Positions 44,393-52,504 of a stretch of 64,000 nt of DNA are shown one piece after another (position 1 is the stretch's first letter; each line of letters starts with the position of its first letter). A program made the translations under genes and the position numbers. The DNA is from Caballeronia concitans (GTDB taxonomy: Bacteria; Pseudomonadota; Gammaproteobacteria; Burkholderiales; Burkholderiaceae). The notes beneath the pieces are model-generated. The model was not told the origin of the DNA. It ran no database searches and saw only the letters and a list, made by a program, of their open reading frames with translations. The stretch is taken from the NCBI RefSeq assembly GCF_001544615.1, contig NZ_FCNV02000001.1:1-64000 (forward strand), written 5' to 3'.

Positions 44393-45238
44393 ATGGCAAC
44401 GAAGAAGAAAAGCGAGAGGAGCGAGAAGAGCGGGAGCGCGGGACGCATTCTCATCGGTGTCGGCGGATGGAACTTCGAGCCGTGGCGCGGCACGTTCTAT
44501 CCGGACGATCTTGCGCAAAAGCGGGAACTGGAATACGCGAGCCGCGCGCTCACGAGCATCGAAGTGAACGGCACGTTCTACGGTTCGCAAAAGCCCGCGA
44601 CGTTCGCCAAATGGCACGACGAAACGCCCGACGACTTCGTGTTCTCGCTGAAGGCCTCGCGCTATTCGACGCATCGCCGGGTGCTCGCCGAAGCGGGCGA
44701 ATCCATCGAGCGTTTCTTCGCGAGCGGCGTGCTCGAACTCAAGGACAAGCTCGGTCCGATCAACTGGCAATTCGCGCCGACCAAGCAGTTCGATCCCGAA
44801 GACTTCGAAAACTTTCTCAAGCTCCTGCCGCAGGAAGTGCAGGGACGCGCCATTCGCCATGCCGTCGAAGTGCGGCACGAAAGTTTCGCCGATCCGGCGT
44901 TCGTCGCGCTATTGCGCAAATACGGCGTGGCCGTCGTCGCGGCGGGCGATTCGAAGTATCCGCAAATCGCGGATGTGACCGCGCCGTTCGTCTATGCCCG
45001 CATCATGGGCACGACCGAAAAGCCCGCGAAAGGCTACCCGAAGGCCGCGCTCGACCGCTGGGTCGCGCGCGCGAAGGAATGGGCGGCGGGCGGCGCACCC
45101 GACGACTTGCAGACGGTCGGCGAACCGCCCGCGAAGGCATCGGCGCGTGACGTGTATCTGTACGTCATCAGCGGCCACAAGGCCGTCAACCCGCTCGCCG
45201 CGATGGCGCTCATCGAACGGCTGAAGCGCGAGTCGTAG
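44393..45238 (+). CDS. DUF72-domain protein
   Basis: The 281-residue protein starts with a Lys/Ser/Glu-rich tail and then the DUF72 (YecE-like) TIM-barrel-like domain: VGGWNFEPWRGTFYPDDLAQ, SIEVNGTFYGSQKPATFAKW and the later YARIMGT strand. Function of the family is not established. It stands alone and converges with gudD 7 bases away. Confidence 0.88.
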   Translation: MATKKKSERSEKSGSAGRILIGVGGWNFEPWRGTFYPDDLAQKRELEYASRALTSIEVNGTFYGSQKPATFAKWHDETPDDFVFSLKASRYSTHRRVLAEAGESIERFFASGVLELKDKLGPINWQFAPTKQFDPEDFENFLKLLPQEVQGRAIRHAVEVRHESFADPAFVALLRKYGVAVVAAGDSKYPQIADVTAPFVYARIMGTTEKPAKGYPKAALDRWVARAKEWAAGGAPDDLQTVGEPPAKASARDVYLYVISGHKAVNPLAAMALIERLKRES

Positions 45239-45245
45239 ATTCGCC

Positions 45246-46595
45246 TCAACGCACGAGGCACGGCCGCTTGTTGTCGAACTTCCAGTTCGGAATGAGAAAT
45301 TGCATGGCGATGCCGTCGTCGCGCGCGCCGAGACCGTGCTCCAGATAGAGCGCGTGCGCCTTTTCGATTTCGTCCATGTCGAGTTCGACGCCCAGGCCCG
45401 GCGTCTCCGGCACCTTCACCTTGCCGCCGACGATCCGCAGCGGATCGCGCGTCAGGCGCTGGCCGTCCTGCCAGATCCAGTGCGTGTCGATCGCGGTGAT
45501 CTTGCCGGGCGCGGCGGCGGCGACGTGCGTGAACATCGCGAGCGATACATCGAAGTGATTGTTCGAATGCGATCCCCACGTGAGGCCCCAGTCGTTGCAC
45601 ATCTGCGCGACGCGCACGGAGCCTTGCATCGTCCAGAAATGGGGATCGGCGAGCGGGATATCGACCGATTGCAGCTGGATGGCGTGGCCCATCTGACGCC
45701 AGTCCGTCGCGATCATGTTCGTCGCGGTCGGCAAGCCCGTCGCGCGGCGGAATTCGGCCATCACTTCGCGGCCCGAATAGCCGTTCTCCGCGCCGCACGG
45801 ATCTTCCGCGTAGGCGAGCACGTCGTGCTTGTCGCGGCACAGGCGAATGGCTTCCGCGAGCGACCACGCGCCGTTCGGATCGAGCGTCACGCGCGCCTCG
45901 GGGAAACGCTCCGCGAGCGCGGTCGCCGCTTCCATTTCGGCATCGCCCGACAGCACGCCGCCTTTCAGCTTGAAGTCGTTGAAGCCGTAGCGCGCCTTCG
46001 CCGCCTCCGCCAGGCGCACGACGGCTTCGGGCGTCAGCGCTTCTTCGGTGCGCAGGCGTTCCCAGTCGTCGCGGCCATCGGCGCCGCTCGCGTACGGCAG
46101 GTCGGTCTTGTTGCGATCGCCGATGTAGAACAGATAGCCGAGCATCTCCACTTCGTCGCGCTGCTGCCCTTCGCCGAGCAGCGCCGCGACCGGCACGCCG
46201 AGATGCTGCCCGAGCAGATCGAGCAGCGCGGCTTCGAGCGCGGTGACGGCGTGGATGGTCGTGCGCAGATCGAAGGTCTGGAGGCCGCGCCCGCCGGCAT
46301 CGCGATCCGCGAACTGCGTGCGCACACGGTTCAGCACCGCCTGCATGTTGCCGATGGATTGCCCGACGACGAACGCGCGGGCATCGTCGATAGTCTTGCG
46401 GATGTTCTCGCCGCCCGGCACTTCGCCGATGCCGGTGTTGCCCGCGCTGTCTTTCAGAATCACGATGTTGCGCGTGAAGAACGGGGTGTGCGCACCGGAG
46501 AGGTTCATCAGCATGCTGTCGCGGCCCGCGACGGGCACGACGCGCAGTTCGGTGACTTTCGGAGTGGCGTTGGGTTGCATTGCGTTGGTCGACAT
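45246..46595 (-). CDS. gudD: Glucarate dehydratase
   Basis: GudD dehydrates D-glucarate (or L-idarate) to 5-keto-4-deoxy-D-glucarate. The 449-residue enolase-superfamily protein has the KxK catalytic pair ([10 protein letters not shown]), the metal Asp in LDPNGAW, the [10 protein letters not shown] loop and the His base in [15 protein letters not shown]. It is the last gene of a minus-strand run with the transporter 34 bases upstream. Confidence 0.95.
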   Translation of the reverse strand: MSTNAMQPNATPKVTELRVVPVAGRDSMLMNLSGAHTPFFTRNIVILKDSAGNTGIGEVPGGENIRKTIDDARAFVVGQSIGNMQAVLNRVRTQFADRDAGGRGLQTFDLRTTIHAVTALEAALLDLLGQHLGVPVAALLGEGQQRDEVEMLGYLFYIGDRNKTDLPYASGADGRDDWERLRTEEALTPEAVVRLAEAAKARYGFNDFKLKGGVLSGDAEMEAATALAERFPEARVTLDPNGAWSLAEAIRLCRDKHDVLAYAEDPCGAENGYSGREVMAEFRRATGLPTATNMIATDWRQMGHAIQLQSVDIPLADPHFWTMQGSVRVAQMCNDWGLTWGSHSNNHFDVSLAMFTHVAAAAPGKITAIDTHWIWQDGQRLTRDPLRIVGGKVKVPETPGLGVELDMDEIEKAHALYLEHGLGARDDGIAMQFLIPNWKFDNKRPCLVR

Positions 46596-46629
46596 GTGAG
46601 TGATCCCGAAGTTGAGTGTCTGGCCGCGT

Positions 46630-48003
46630 TCAGTGCGCGTTGCGATGCGCCGCGTGTCCGACGGGCGTCCCGTCCGATCGGCGACGATTGCGCGTGAGGA
46701 AAGCCGCCGCCGCCGCGATCAGCGACGCGACGCCGAGCCCGTACAGCCCGCCCGACACCGAGCCCGTGTGTTGTTGAAGATAGCCGAAGGTCGCGGGCGC
46801 GAAGAAGCCGCCCAGATTGCCGACCGAGTTGATGAGCGCGATCACGCCGGCCGCGACGCGGGCATCGAGATAGCCTTGCGGAATCGGCCAGAACAGCGAC
46901 GCCGCCGCCTTGAAGCCGATCGCCGAGAAGCAGATCGCCACGAACGACAGCACCGCGTTGCCCGTCGTCGATGCGAACAGCCCGCACGCCGCGATCACGA
47001 GCGCCGCCGCGAGCCACGCCTGCTGGAAGCGCCAGCGCGCGGAGAGCAGCGCGAAGCAGTACATCGCGACCATCGCGATCAGCCATGGAATCGCGTTGAA
47101 AAGGCCGACCTGGAAATCGGTGAGGCCGCCCATCTTGCGGATGATCGTCGGCAGCCAGAACGTCGCGGCGTAGATGGTGAGCTGGATCGCGAAATACAGC
47201 AGGCAGAACAGCGCGATCTGCGGGTCTTTCAGAAGCTGGATCGCGGGAACGTGACGGCCGCCCGCGGCTTCGCGCTCGGCCTGCTCGCCCGCGATCGTCT
47301 TTTCGAGCACGGTGCGCTCGTCGGCGGTGAGCCAGTGTGCATCCGCGATGCGCGACTTCAGCAGCATCCAGCTCACGCCGCACAGCAGCACGGAGAAACC
47401 GCCTTCGATGAGGAACATCCACTGCCAGCCGTGCAGCCCGAGGCCGCGAATGGACAGCAGACTGCCGGTGATCGGACCCGACAGCACGGACGCGAACGCG
47501 GAGCCGCCGAGGAAGATCGCGATTGCCTTGCCGCGCTCCTTCTGCGGCAGCCATTGCGTGAAATAGAACACGACGCCCGGGAAGAAGCCCGCTTCCGCCA
47601 CGCCGAGCAGAAAGCGCAGCACGTAGAACGACGTGTCGTTCCAGACGAAAGCCATCGCCGCCGCGACGATGCCCCACGTCCCCATGATCCGCGTGAGCCA
47701 CGCGCGCGCGCCGTACTTCTGCATCAGCACGTTGGACGGCACTTCGAACAGCGCATAGCCGATGAAAAACAGCCCGCTGCCGAGCCCGTACGCCGCCGCG
47801 CCGATGCCGAGATCGGTCTGCATGTGCGAATTGACGAAGCCGACGTTCACGCGGTCGATGTAATTCGCGATGAACATGATCAGGAACAGCGGCAGGACGT
47901 GACGCTTGACCTTGGAACTGGCCGACTCGAGCAAATCGTCGGCGCGCGGGGCGGGGGCGGATCGCAAGGCTGTCTCCTGATGGTGTAGGTTGTCTGACGA
48001 CAT
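46630..48003 (-). CDS. MFS transporter, probable D-glucarate/galactarate permease
   Basis: The 457-residue protein belongs to the anion:cation symporter (GudP/ExuT) branch: [20 protein letters not shown] at span 1, [23 protein letters not shown], and [20 protein letters not shown]. Twelve spans are visible. Co-orientation with gudD supports uptake of glucarate or galactarate. ATG 48003 is used; an in-frame start 27 bases upstream is possible. Confidence 0.9.
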   Translation of the reverse strand: MSSDNLHHQETALRSAPAPRADDLLESASSKVKRHVLPLFLIMFIANYIDRVNVGFVNSHMQTDLGIGAAAYGLGSGLFFIGYALFEVPSNVLMQKYGARAWLTRIMGTWGIVAAAMAFVWNDTSFYVLRFLLGVAEAGFFPGVVFYFTQWLPQKERGKAIAIFLGGSAFASVLSGPITGSLLSIRGLGLHGWQWMFLIEGGFSVLLCGVSWMLLKSRIADAHWLTADERTVLEKTIAGEQAEREAAGGRHVPAIQLLKDPQIALFCLLYFAIQLTIYAATFWLPTIIRKMGGLTDFQVGLFNAIPWLIAMVAMYCFALLSARWRFQQAWLAAALVIAACGLFASTTGNAVLSFVAICFSAIGFKAAASLFWPIPQGYLDARVAAGVIALINSVGNLGGFFAPATFGYLQQHTGSVSGGLYGLGVASLIAAAAAFLTRNRRRSDGTPVGHAAHRNAH

Positions 48004-48110
48004 CTTAGGGTCATCGGACGACTCGCGCATCGCGTGTTTACCCTCTACGACTCTGGCTTCGAGGGTCCGTCATAGGCCTACGATGACGCAGAGAGTAGAC
48101 GTCTGACGAC
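47992..48110. promoter_or_regulatory. Repeated GTCTGACGAC words upstream of the transporter gene
   Basis: GTCTGACGAC occurs at 47992-48001 and again at 48101-48110, with a related GTCATCGGACGAC near 48010-48022. Both lie around the expected minus-strand promoter of the transporter-gudD unit. Together with similar words at 49957 and 50070 they may be binding sites for the GntR/FadR-type protein at 50220. This is pattern evidence only. Confidence 0.4.
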
Positions 48111-48120
48111 TGCTGAAATG

Positions 48121-48146
48121 AAGAAGCCGGCTTGCGCCGGCTCGAT
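48121..48146 (-). terminator. Terminator of the GarR-like reductase gene
   Basis: On the minus strand GAGCCGGC, a GCAA loop and GCCGGCTTC are followed by a T-rich stretch. Confidence 0.75.
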
Positions 48147-48165
48147 CCTCGCGACTGCGCGAAAC

Positions 48166-49062
48166 TTACTTCGCGTCCTGCCCGATCTCGTGGTTCGCCA
48201 GGAACTCCAGCGCGCGAACCATGCCCGAGTGATCCCACGCCTTGCCGCCGTGCGCGGTGCACGCGTTGAAGAGCGCCTGACACGTCGCCGTGTTCGGCAG
48301 CGAGACGCCGAGCGATTGCGCCGTCGAGAGCGCCAGATTCAAGTCCTTCTGATGCAGTTCGATCCGGAAGCCGGGATTGAACGTGCGCTTGGTCATCCGT
48401 TCGCCGTGGACTTCGAGAATACGCGACGAAGCGAAGCCGCCCATCAGCGCGGTGCGGACCTTCTCGGCATCGACGCCCGCCTTCGACGCGAGCAGCAGCG
48501 CCTCGCCGACCGCCTCGATCGTCGCCGCGACGATCACCTGATTCGCGACCTTGCAGACCTGGCCCGCGCCGACTTCGCCGATCAGCGAGATGTTCTTGCC
48601 CATCATCTCGAAGAGCGGCTTGACCTTGTCGAAGGTCGCCTGCGCGCCGCCGACCATGATCGTGAGCGATGCCGCCTTCGCGCCGACTTCGCCGCCGGAG
48701 ACGGGCGCATCGAGGTAATCGGCGCCGCGCTCGCGGACTTTCGCGGCGAACTCGCGCGTCGCAATGGGCGAAATCGAACTCATGTCGACGACGATCTGCC
48801 CCGCGCGCAGCGAATTCGCGACGCCGTTCTCGCCGAACAGCACGCGCTCGACGTCAGGCGTATCCGGCACCATCAGGAAGATGATGTCCGCTTTCCCCGC
48901 GACGGCCGCAGGGCTGTCGCATGCCGTGGCGCCCGCCTTCGTCAGTTCGTCGGGCACGCCGCTGCGCGTGAACGCCGCCAGTTCCACGCCGTTCTTGACC
49001 AGGTTCGCGGCCATGGGAAGCCCCATGATGCCGAGTCCGATGAAGCCTGCTTTTGTCGTCAT
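48166..49062 (-). CDS. garR: 2-hydroxy-3-oxopropionate (tartronate semialdehyde) reductase
   Basis: The enzyme reduces tartronate semialdehyde to D-glycerate with NAD(P)H. The 298-residue product has the nucleotide fold GFIGLGIMGLPMAANLVKNG, the substrate motif DAPVSGGEVGA, and the catalytic Lys in GQVCKVANQVIVA. The GarR/GlxR subgroups are close. GarR is chosen because of the glucarate neighbours. AGGAGCG precedes the ATG at 49062. It lies 60 bases downstream of the aldolase. Confidence 0.9.
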   Translation of the reverse strand: MTTKAGFIGLGIMGLPMAANLVKNGVELAAFTRSGVPDELTKAGATACDSPAAVAGKADIIFLMVPDTPDVERVLFGENGVANSLRAGQIVVDMSSISPIATREFAAKVRERGADYLDAPVSGGEVGAKAASLTIMVGGAQATFDKVKPLFEMMGKNISLIGEVGAGQVCKVANQVIVAATIEAVGEALLLASKAGVDAEKVRTALMGGFASSRILEVHGERMTKRTFNPGFRIELHQKDLNLALSTAQSLGVSLPNTATCQALFNACTAHGGKAWDHSGMVRALEFLANHEIGQDAK

Positions 49063-49122
49063 GTATCGCTCCTTGTGTGCTGTGTGTGCCTTGTTCATGT
49101 GTCGATGCGCGGTCTTCGCAGC

Positions 49123-49908
49123 TTACTCTTCGATGAAGTGTTTCTTCACGGCTTGCGCCGCGTTGCGCAGCAACCCGAGATCGGCACAGACGGCGACGAG
49201 CGTGCAGCCCATCGACAGATAGCGGTCCGCGTCCTGCTGCACCGGCGCGAGGATGCCGCTCGGCTTGCCCGCGGCGTGCGCGCGCTCGAACACGTGCGCG
49301 ATGGCCGCCTGCACGTCCGGATGATTCGGGTTGCCGAGATGGCCGTAAGCGGCGGCGAGATCGGACGGGCCGACGAACAGCGCATCGACGCCGTCGACGG
49401 CGGCGATTTCGTCGATGGCATCCACGGCTGCCCGACTTTCGATCTGCACCGCGACGCTGATATTGTCGTTCGCGATATTGAAGTAGTCCGCGATGGTCCC
49501 GTACCGGTTCCCGCGATGCCCCACCGACACGCCCCGGATGCCGTGCGGCGGATAACGCGTCGCGGCGACGGCGCGGTGCGCGTCGGCGGCGCTATCGACG
49601 AACGGAATCAGGAAGTTCACGAATCCGCCGTCGAGCAGCCGCTTGATCGCGACGGGCTCGTTCGCCGGCGGCCGCACGACGGGCGCGCTCACGCTGTCCT
49701 TGAGAGCCATCAGTTGCGGAATGAGCGTGAGCGCATCGTTGGGCGCGTGCTCGGCGTCGAGCAATATCCAGTCGAAGCCGACGACGCCCAGCAACTCGGT
49801 GACGATCGGACTGGCCAGCGACGACCAGCAGCCAATCAGCTTCTTTCTCTCGCGCAGCGACGCCCGGAACGCGTTGGGCAACGGTTGATACGGTGTCGAA
49901 GACGGCAT
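49123..49908 (-). CDS. garL: HpcH/HpaI-family aldolase, probable 5-keto-4-deoxy-D-glucarate aldolase
   Basis: The 261-residue class II aldolase has [14 protein letters not shown] (metal Glu region), [15 protein letters not shown] and [19 protein letters not shown], then [15 protein letters not shown]. GarL splits 5-keto-4-deoxy-glucarate into pyruvate and tartronate semialdehyde, exactly the link between GudD and GarR. HpaI-type aldolases are similar, so the assignment rests partly on context. GGGGAGG precedes the ATG. Confidence 0.88.
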   Translation of the reverse strand: MPSSTPYQPLPNAFRASLRERKKLIGCWSSLASPIVTELLGVVGFDWILLDAEHAPNDALTLIPQLMALKDSVSAPVVRPPANEPVAIKRLLDGGFVNFLIPFVDSAADAHRAVAATRYPPHGIRGVSVGHRGNRYGTIADYFNIANDNISVAVQIESRAAVDAIDEIAAVDGVDALFVGPSDLAAAYGHLGNPNHPDVQAAIAHVFERAHAAGKPSGILAPVQQDADRYLSMGCTLVAVCADLGLLRNAAQAVKKHFIEE

Positions 49909-49956
49909 GGTGCCTCCCCGTGGCGGCTGGATCGGTGGATTTTGGCTTGCGACTAA

Positions 49957-50085
49957 GTCGTAGGATGTCTTAACAGAAGGTATCGCGATTCCGGCCATCC
50001 GGAACAGGAGCGTTAACCCTTAAAGTGCCTCTGTGTGCCGCGCTCGCGCGATCATCTGTCGCTTCTCTTGTCATACGATGTCTTA
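49957..50085. promoter_or_regulatory. Paired operator-like 16-mers between garL and its regulator
   Basis: GTCGTAGGATGTCTTA (49957-49972) and GTCATACGATGTCTTA (50070-50085) share 14 of 16 bases and sit in the divergent gap, one near each gene. A relative, GTCTGACGACATCTTA, is at 47992-48007 before the transporter gene. Shared GTC...GA...CTTA bases make these candidate sites for the GntR-type regulator. Confidence 0.5.
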
Positions 50086-50105
50086 TATATCGCGTTGTCG
50101 CCGAA

Positions 50106-50134
50106 TTGACGATCCGCCTGCCGAACTTCATGAT
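50106..50134 (+). promoter_or_regulatory. Probable promoter of the GntR-type regulator gene
   Basis: TTGACG (50106-50111), a 17-base spacer and CATGAT (50129-50134) match sigma-70 boxes at 5 and 4 of 6 positions. It lies 20 bases after the operator-like 16-mer at 50070 and 85 bases before the start codon. Confidence 0.5.
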
Positions 50135-50219
50135 GGTTCATCAGACCTCGTTGTCAAAGCATGTATGCGTGGGCATCGAGGTCGTCCGACCTCAACTTTT
50201 CCCGAATTGCAGAACGAAA

Positions 50220-50924
50220 ATGGCCAGCCTCACCGATAAAGTCGTCGCCGCCCTCATCGAAGAGATCGAGCGCGGCGTGCTCCGCCCCGGCGACAAGATT
50301 CCGACCGAAGTCGCGTTGATGAAGCAGATGTCGGTGAGCCGGTCGGTGGTGCGCGAGGCGGTGTCGCGGCTTCAGGCGGCGAATGTCGTCGAGACGCGGC
50401 ATGGCATCGGCACGTTCATCCGCGCGATGGCGGATCGCGAATCGGTGCGGCTCAAGGACGCCGATCTGTCGAACTTGCTCGATGTGATGGCGATCATCGA
50501 ATTCCGGATCGATTTGGAAGGCGCGGCGGCCGCGCTCGCGGCGGGGCGCCGGACCGAGCAGCATCTGAAGCAGATTGCCGGGGCGCTCGATCGTTACGAA
50601 GAGCAGGTCGCCAATGGCAGCACCGATGTGCTCGAGCATGACGTCGAGTTTCACTTGCAGATCGCGCGGGCGAGCGGCAACCGGTATTTCTACGACGTGC
50701 TCAGCCAGATGGGACGCGCCGTGAGTCCGCGCACGCGGCTCGGCAAGGCGGAGATTGCGGAGCTGGATCAGATCGAACGGTTACGCAACGTGCTCAACGA
50801 ACACAAGGCGATCTATCAGGCGATCGTTCGCCAGGATGCCGACGATGCCCGCGCCGCGATGCGCATGCATTTGAGCAACAGCCGTGAAAGGCTGCGTCAG
50901 GCGCATGAGACTGCGGTGAACTGA
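50220..50924 (+). CDS. GntR-family (FadR/FCD) transcriptional regulator
   Basis: The 234-residue protein has an N-terminal winged helix (LRPGDKIPTEVALMKQMSVSRSVVREAVSRLQAANVVETRHGIGTF) and a C-terminal helical FCD domain (EFRIDLEGAAAALAAGR, HDVEFHLQIARASGN, EHKAIYQAI with metal-binding Asp/His residues). Its position, divergent from garL, makes it the likely regulator of the glucarate genes, sensing a sugar acid. ATG 50220 gives the usual short N-terminus. Confidence 0.92.
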   Translation: MASLTDKVVAALIEEIERGVLRPGDKIPTEVALMKQMSVSRSVVREAVSRLQAANVVETRHGIGTFIRAMADRESVRLKDADLSNLLDVMAIIEFRIDLEGAAAALAAGRRTEQHLKQIAGALDRYEEQVANGSTDVLEHDVEFHLQIARASGNRYFYDVLSQMGRAVSPRTRLGKAEIAELDQIERLRNVLNEHKAIYQAIVRQDADDARAAMRMHLSNSRERLRQAHETAVN

Positions 50925-51664
50925 ACTGCTCCGGTTTTGAGCGACGCTGCATGCGTCTCTAAGTAAACAAAAGGATTCGTATGTATACGTGGTAGTAGTT
51001 AACAAGCCTGCCACTTTTCAGTGGATAACCCGATTCGCGCGTTTCGCGTCAATGACTTGCGAAGTAAACAACTTCGGTATGAATCGGCGGATTGCGGATG
51101 GAAGCGAGGACAACTTTCGGGACTTTTTCGGAATCGCCGAGTTATGCAGAAAGCGCGAACAGTTTACGCGGCGGGGTTTGTACAGGGTTGTCCACAGGTA
51201 AACGCGGGGACGTGGCGGGAAAAGACTGTCCATCGCGCGTACCGAATAATTTCATTCACGCAAGTCGCGGCAGCGCGGCGCTTCTGCTAGTCCATCTTTC
51301 CCAACCCGACGTTACACAGCTAGGTGTCTGCCAGGACAGTGCCGAACTGAAGCCAACGAACGGCTTTCTTCGCCAAGCTGCGCTACCGGGACAAGGCCTT
51401 ACACAACGTGCCGCCACGCACGTAAGAAGCGCTCTGTCTCGCGTAGAACTTAAGAACGGTCAACGCTACATGCCCTGCATTCGTTGAGCGTGGGATATGA
51501 TCTCAGCACTATGTGAGGGCCAGGGAGCAACAGTGGGCCACCGCCGTCTGCACATATCTGTTGCTTCCTAGCGCAACTACGTGCAGACCGATCGCAGGCG
51601 ATCGTGAAGTAGTGAGCCATTTTTGGTTAGATAACCTAAATAATTTAAGCAGAAGAGTCGCAAT
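50925..51664 (+). other. Long region without a convincing gene, upstream of hamA
   Basis: About 740 bases. Short open frames exist on both strands, none with a ribosome site, domain or codon pattern I trust. GTGGATAAC (51020-51028) and TTGTCCACA (51187-51195) look like single DnaA boxes. The last 60 bases before hamA are AT-rich (TTAGATAACCTAAATAATTT) and probably contain its promoter. No transposase, integrase or att-like direct repeat was seen. Confidence 0.55.
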
Positions 51665-52504
51665 ATGGCGGGGCCCTTTTTCAAAATCGTGGTCAATGAT
51701 CTTGCGAGGACGCCAAGGCTTACGGGCATCTGTGCCGGTTATGAGCTGGGCGCATGGCGTGCCGACCAGCTCTCAAAACTCCTCTTTCAATCCCTACCAG
51801 ACTTCTGTCTCCGTTACTCAGAGTACCACAGCATCGACGCAGGAAACGCCGCTGAGCGACTAGGCGAGGCGGCGAGGAAGATCTATCAGACTGACGCGTA
51901 TCGAAATCGTGGTGAATTCGGCGAGTTAATATTGCACGTTGCGCTCAAGAAGGTGTTCGCAACCCTTCCGGCGATATCGAAGATCTACTTCAAAGACTCG
52001 AGTAATCATGCGGTCAAGGGCTTCGACGCCGTTCATGTCGTTCCTACTCAGGCCGGTCTCGAGCTGTGGCTCGGCGAGGTTAAGTTTTACCAGAACATTG
52101 GGAAAGCGATTACCGACGTTTGTCTCGAGCTTGATGCGCACTTCGAGCGTGAGTATTTGCGAGATGAGTTCTTGCTCATCAAAGGCAAGATTGACGAGAC
52201 GTGGCCTCATGCACAGAGATTGCAACAACTTCTTGACGAGACCGTTTCATTAGATGCTGTTTTTGATGTCGTGGTTGTACCTGTGTTGCTGACGTATAAC
52301 AGTCCAACGACAGCGCTTCACAACCAAAGTACTGACGAGTATCTACGTTTGCTAACGGCCGAACTTGAGAAACACTATCAAACATTCATCTCGAAGAACA
52401 ACCTGACACACATTGAAGTACGCCTCATTCTCTTCCCACTGAGCGAAAAAAAGCTCCTTGTCGATGCGCTCCATAAGCGGCTGGAGATTTACCAATGCCT
52501 TTAA
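51665..52504 (+). CDS. hamA: HamA, DUF1837 nuclease-like subunit of a Hachiman anti-phage system
   Basis: The 279-residue protein matches the DUF1837 family that defines HamA. A PD-(D/E)XK-type nuclease core is visible: Glu84/Glu87 in GEFGELILHVAL, Asp121 in KGFDAVHV and the E-x-K pair Glu138/Lys140 in LWLGEVKFY. In studied Hachiman systems HamA is a DNase held inactive by the helicase HamB until phage infection damages DNA. The gene overlaps hamB by 10 bases. Composition is AT-richer than the flanks. Confidence 0.9.
   Translation: MAGPFFKIVVNDLARTPRLTGICAGYELGAWRADQLSKLLFQSLPDFCLRYSEYHSIDAGNAAERLGEAARKIYQTDAYRNRGEFGELILHVALKKVFATLPAISKIYFKDSSNHAVKGFDAVHVVPTQAGLELWLGEVKFYQNIGKAITDVCLELDAHFEREYLRDEFLLIKGKIDETWPHAQRLQQLLDETVSLDAVFDVVVVPVLLTYNSPTTALHNQSTDEYLRLLTAELEKHYQTFISKNNLTHIEVRLILFPLSEKKLLVDALHKRLEIYQCL

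Noticed and set aside
51020-51195. Possible replication origin suggested by DnaA-box-like words
   Set aside because: Only two imperfect boxes about 160 bases apart, no iterons, AT-rich unwinding region, dnaA, rep or parAB genes nearby.
51092-51487. 131-residue open frame upstream of hamA
   Set aside because: Composition and stop-free length are compatible with chance, and it has no domain or clear ribosome site.
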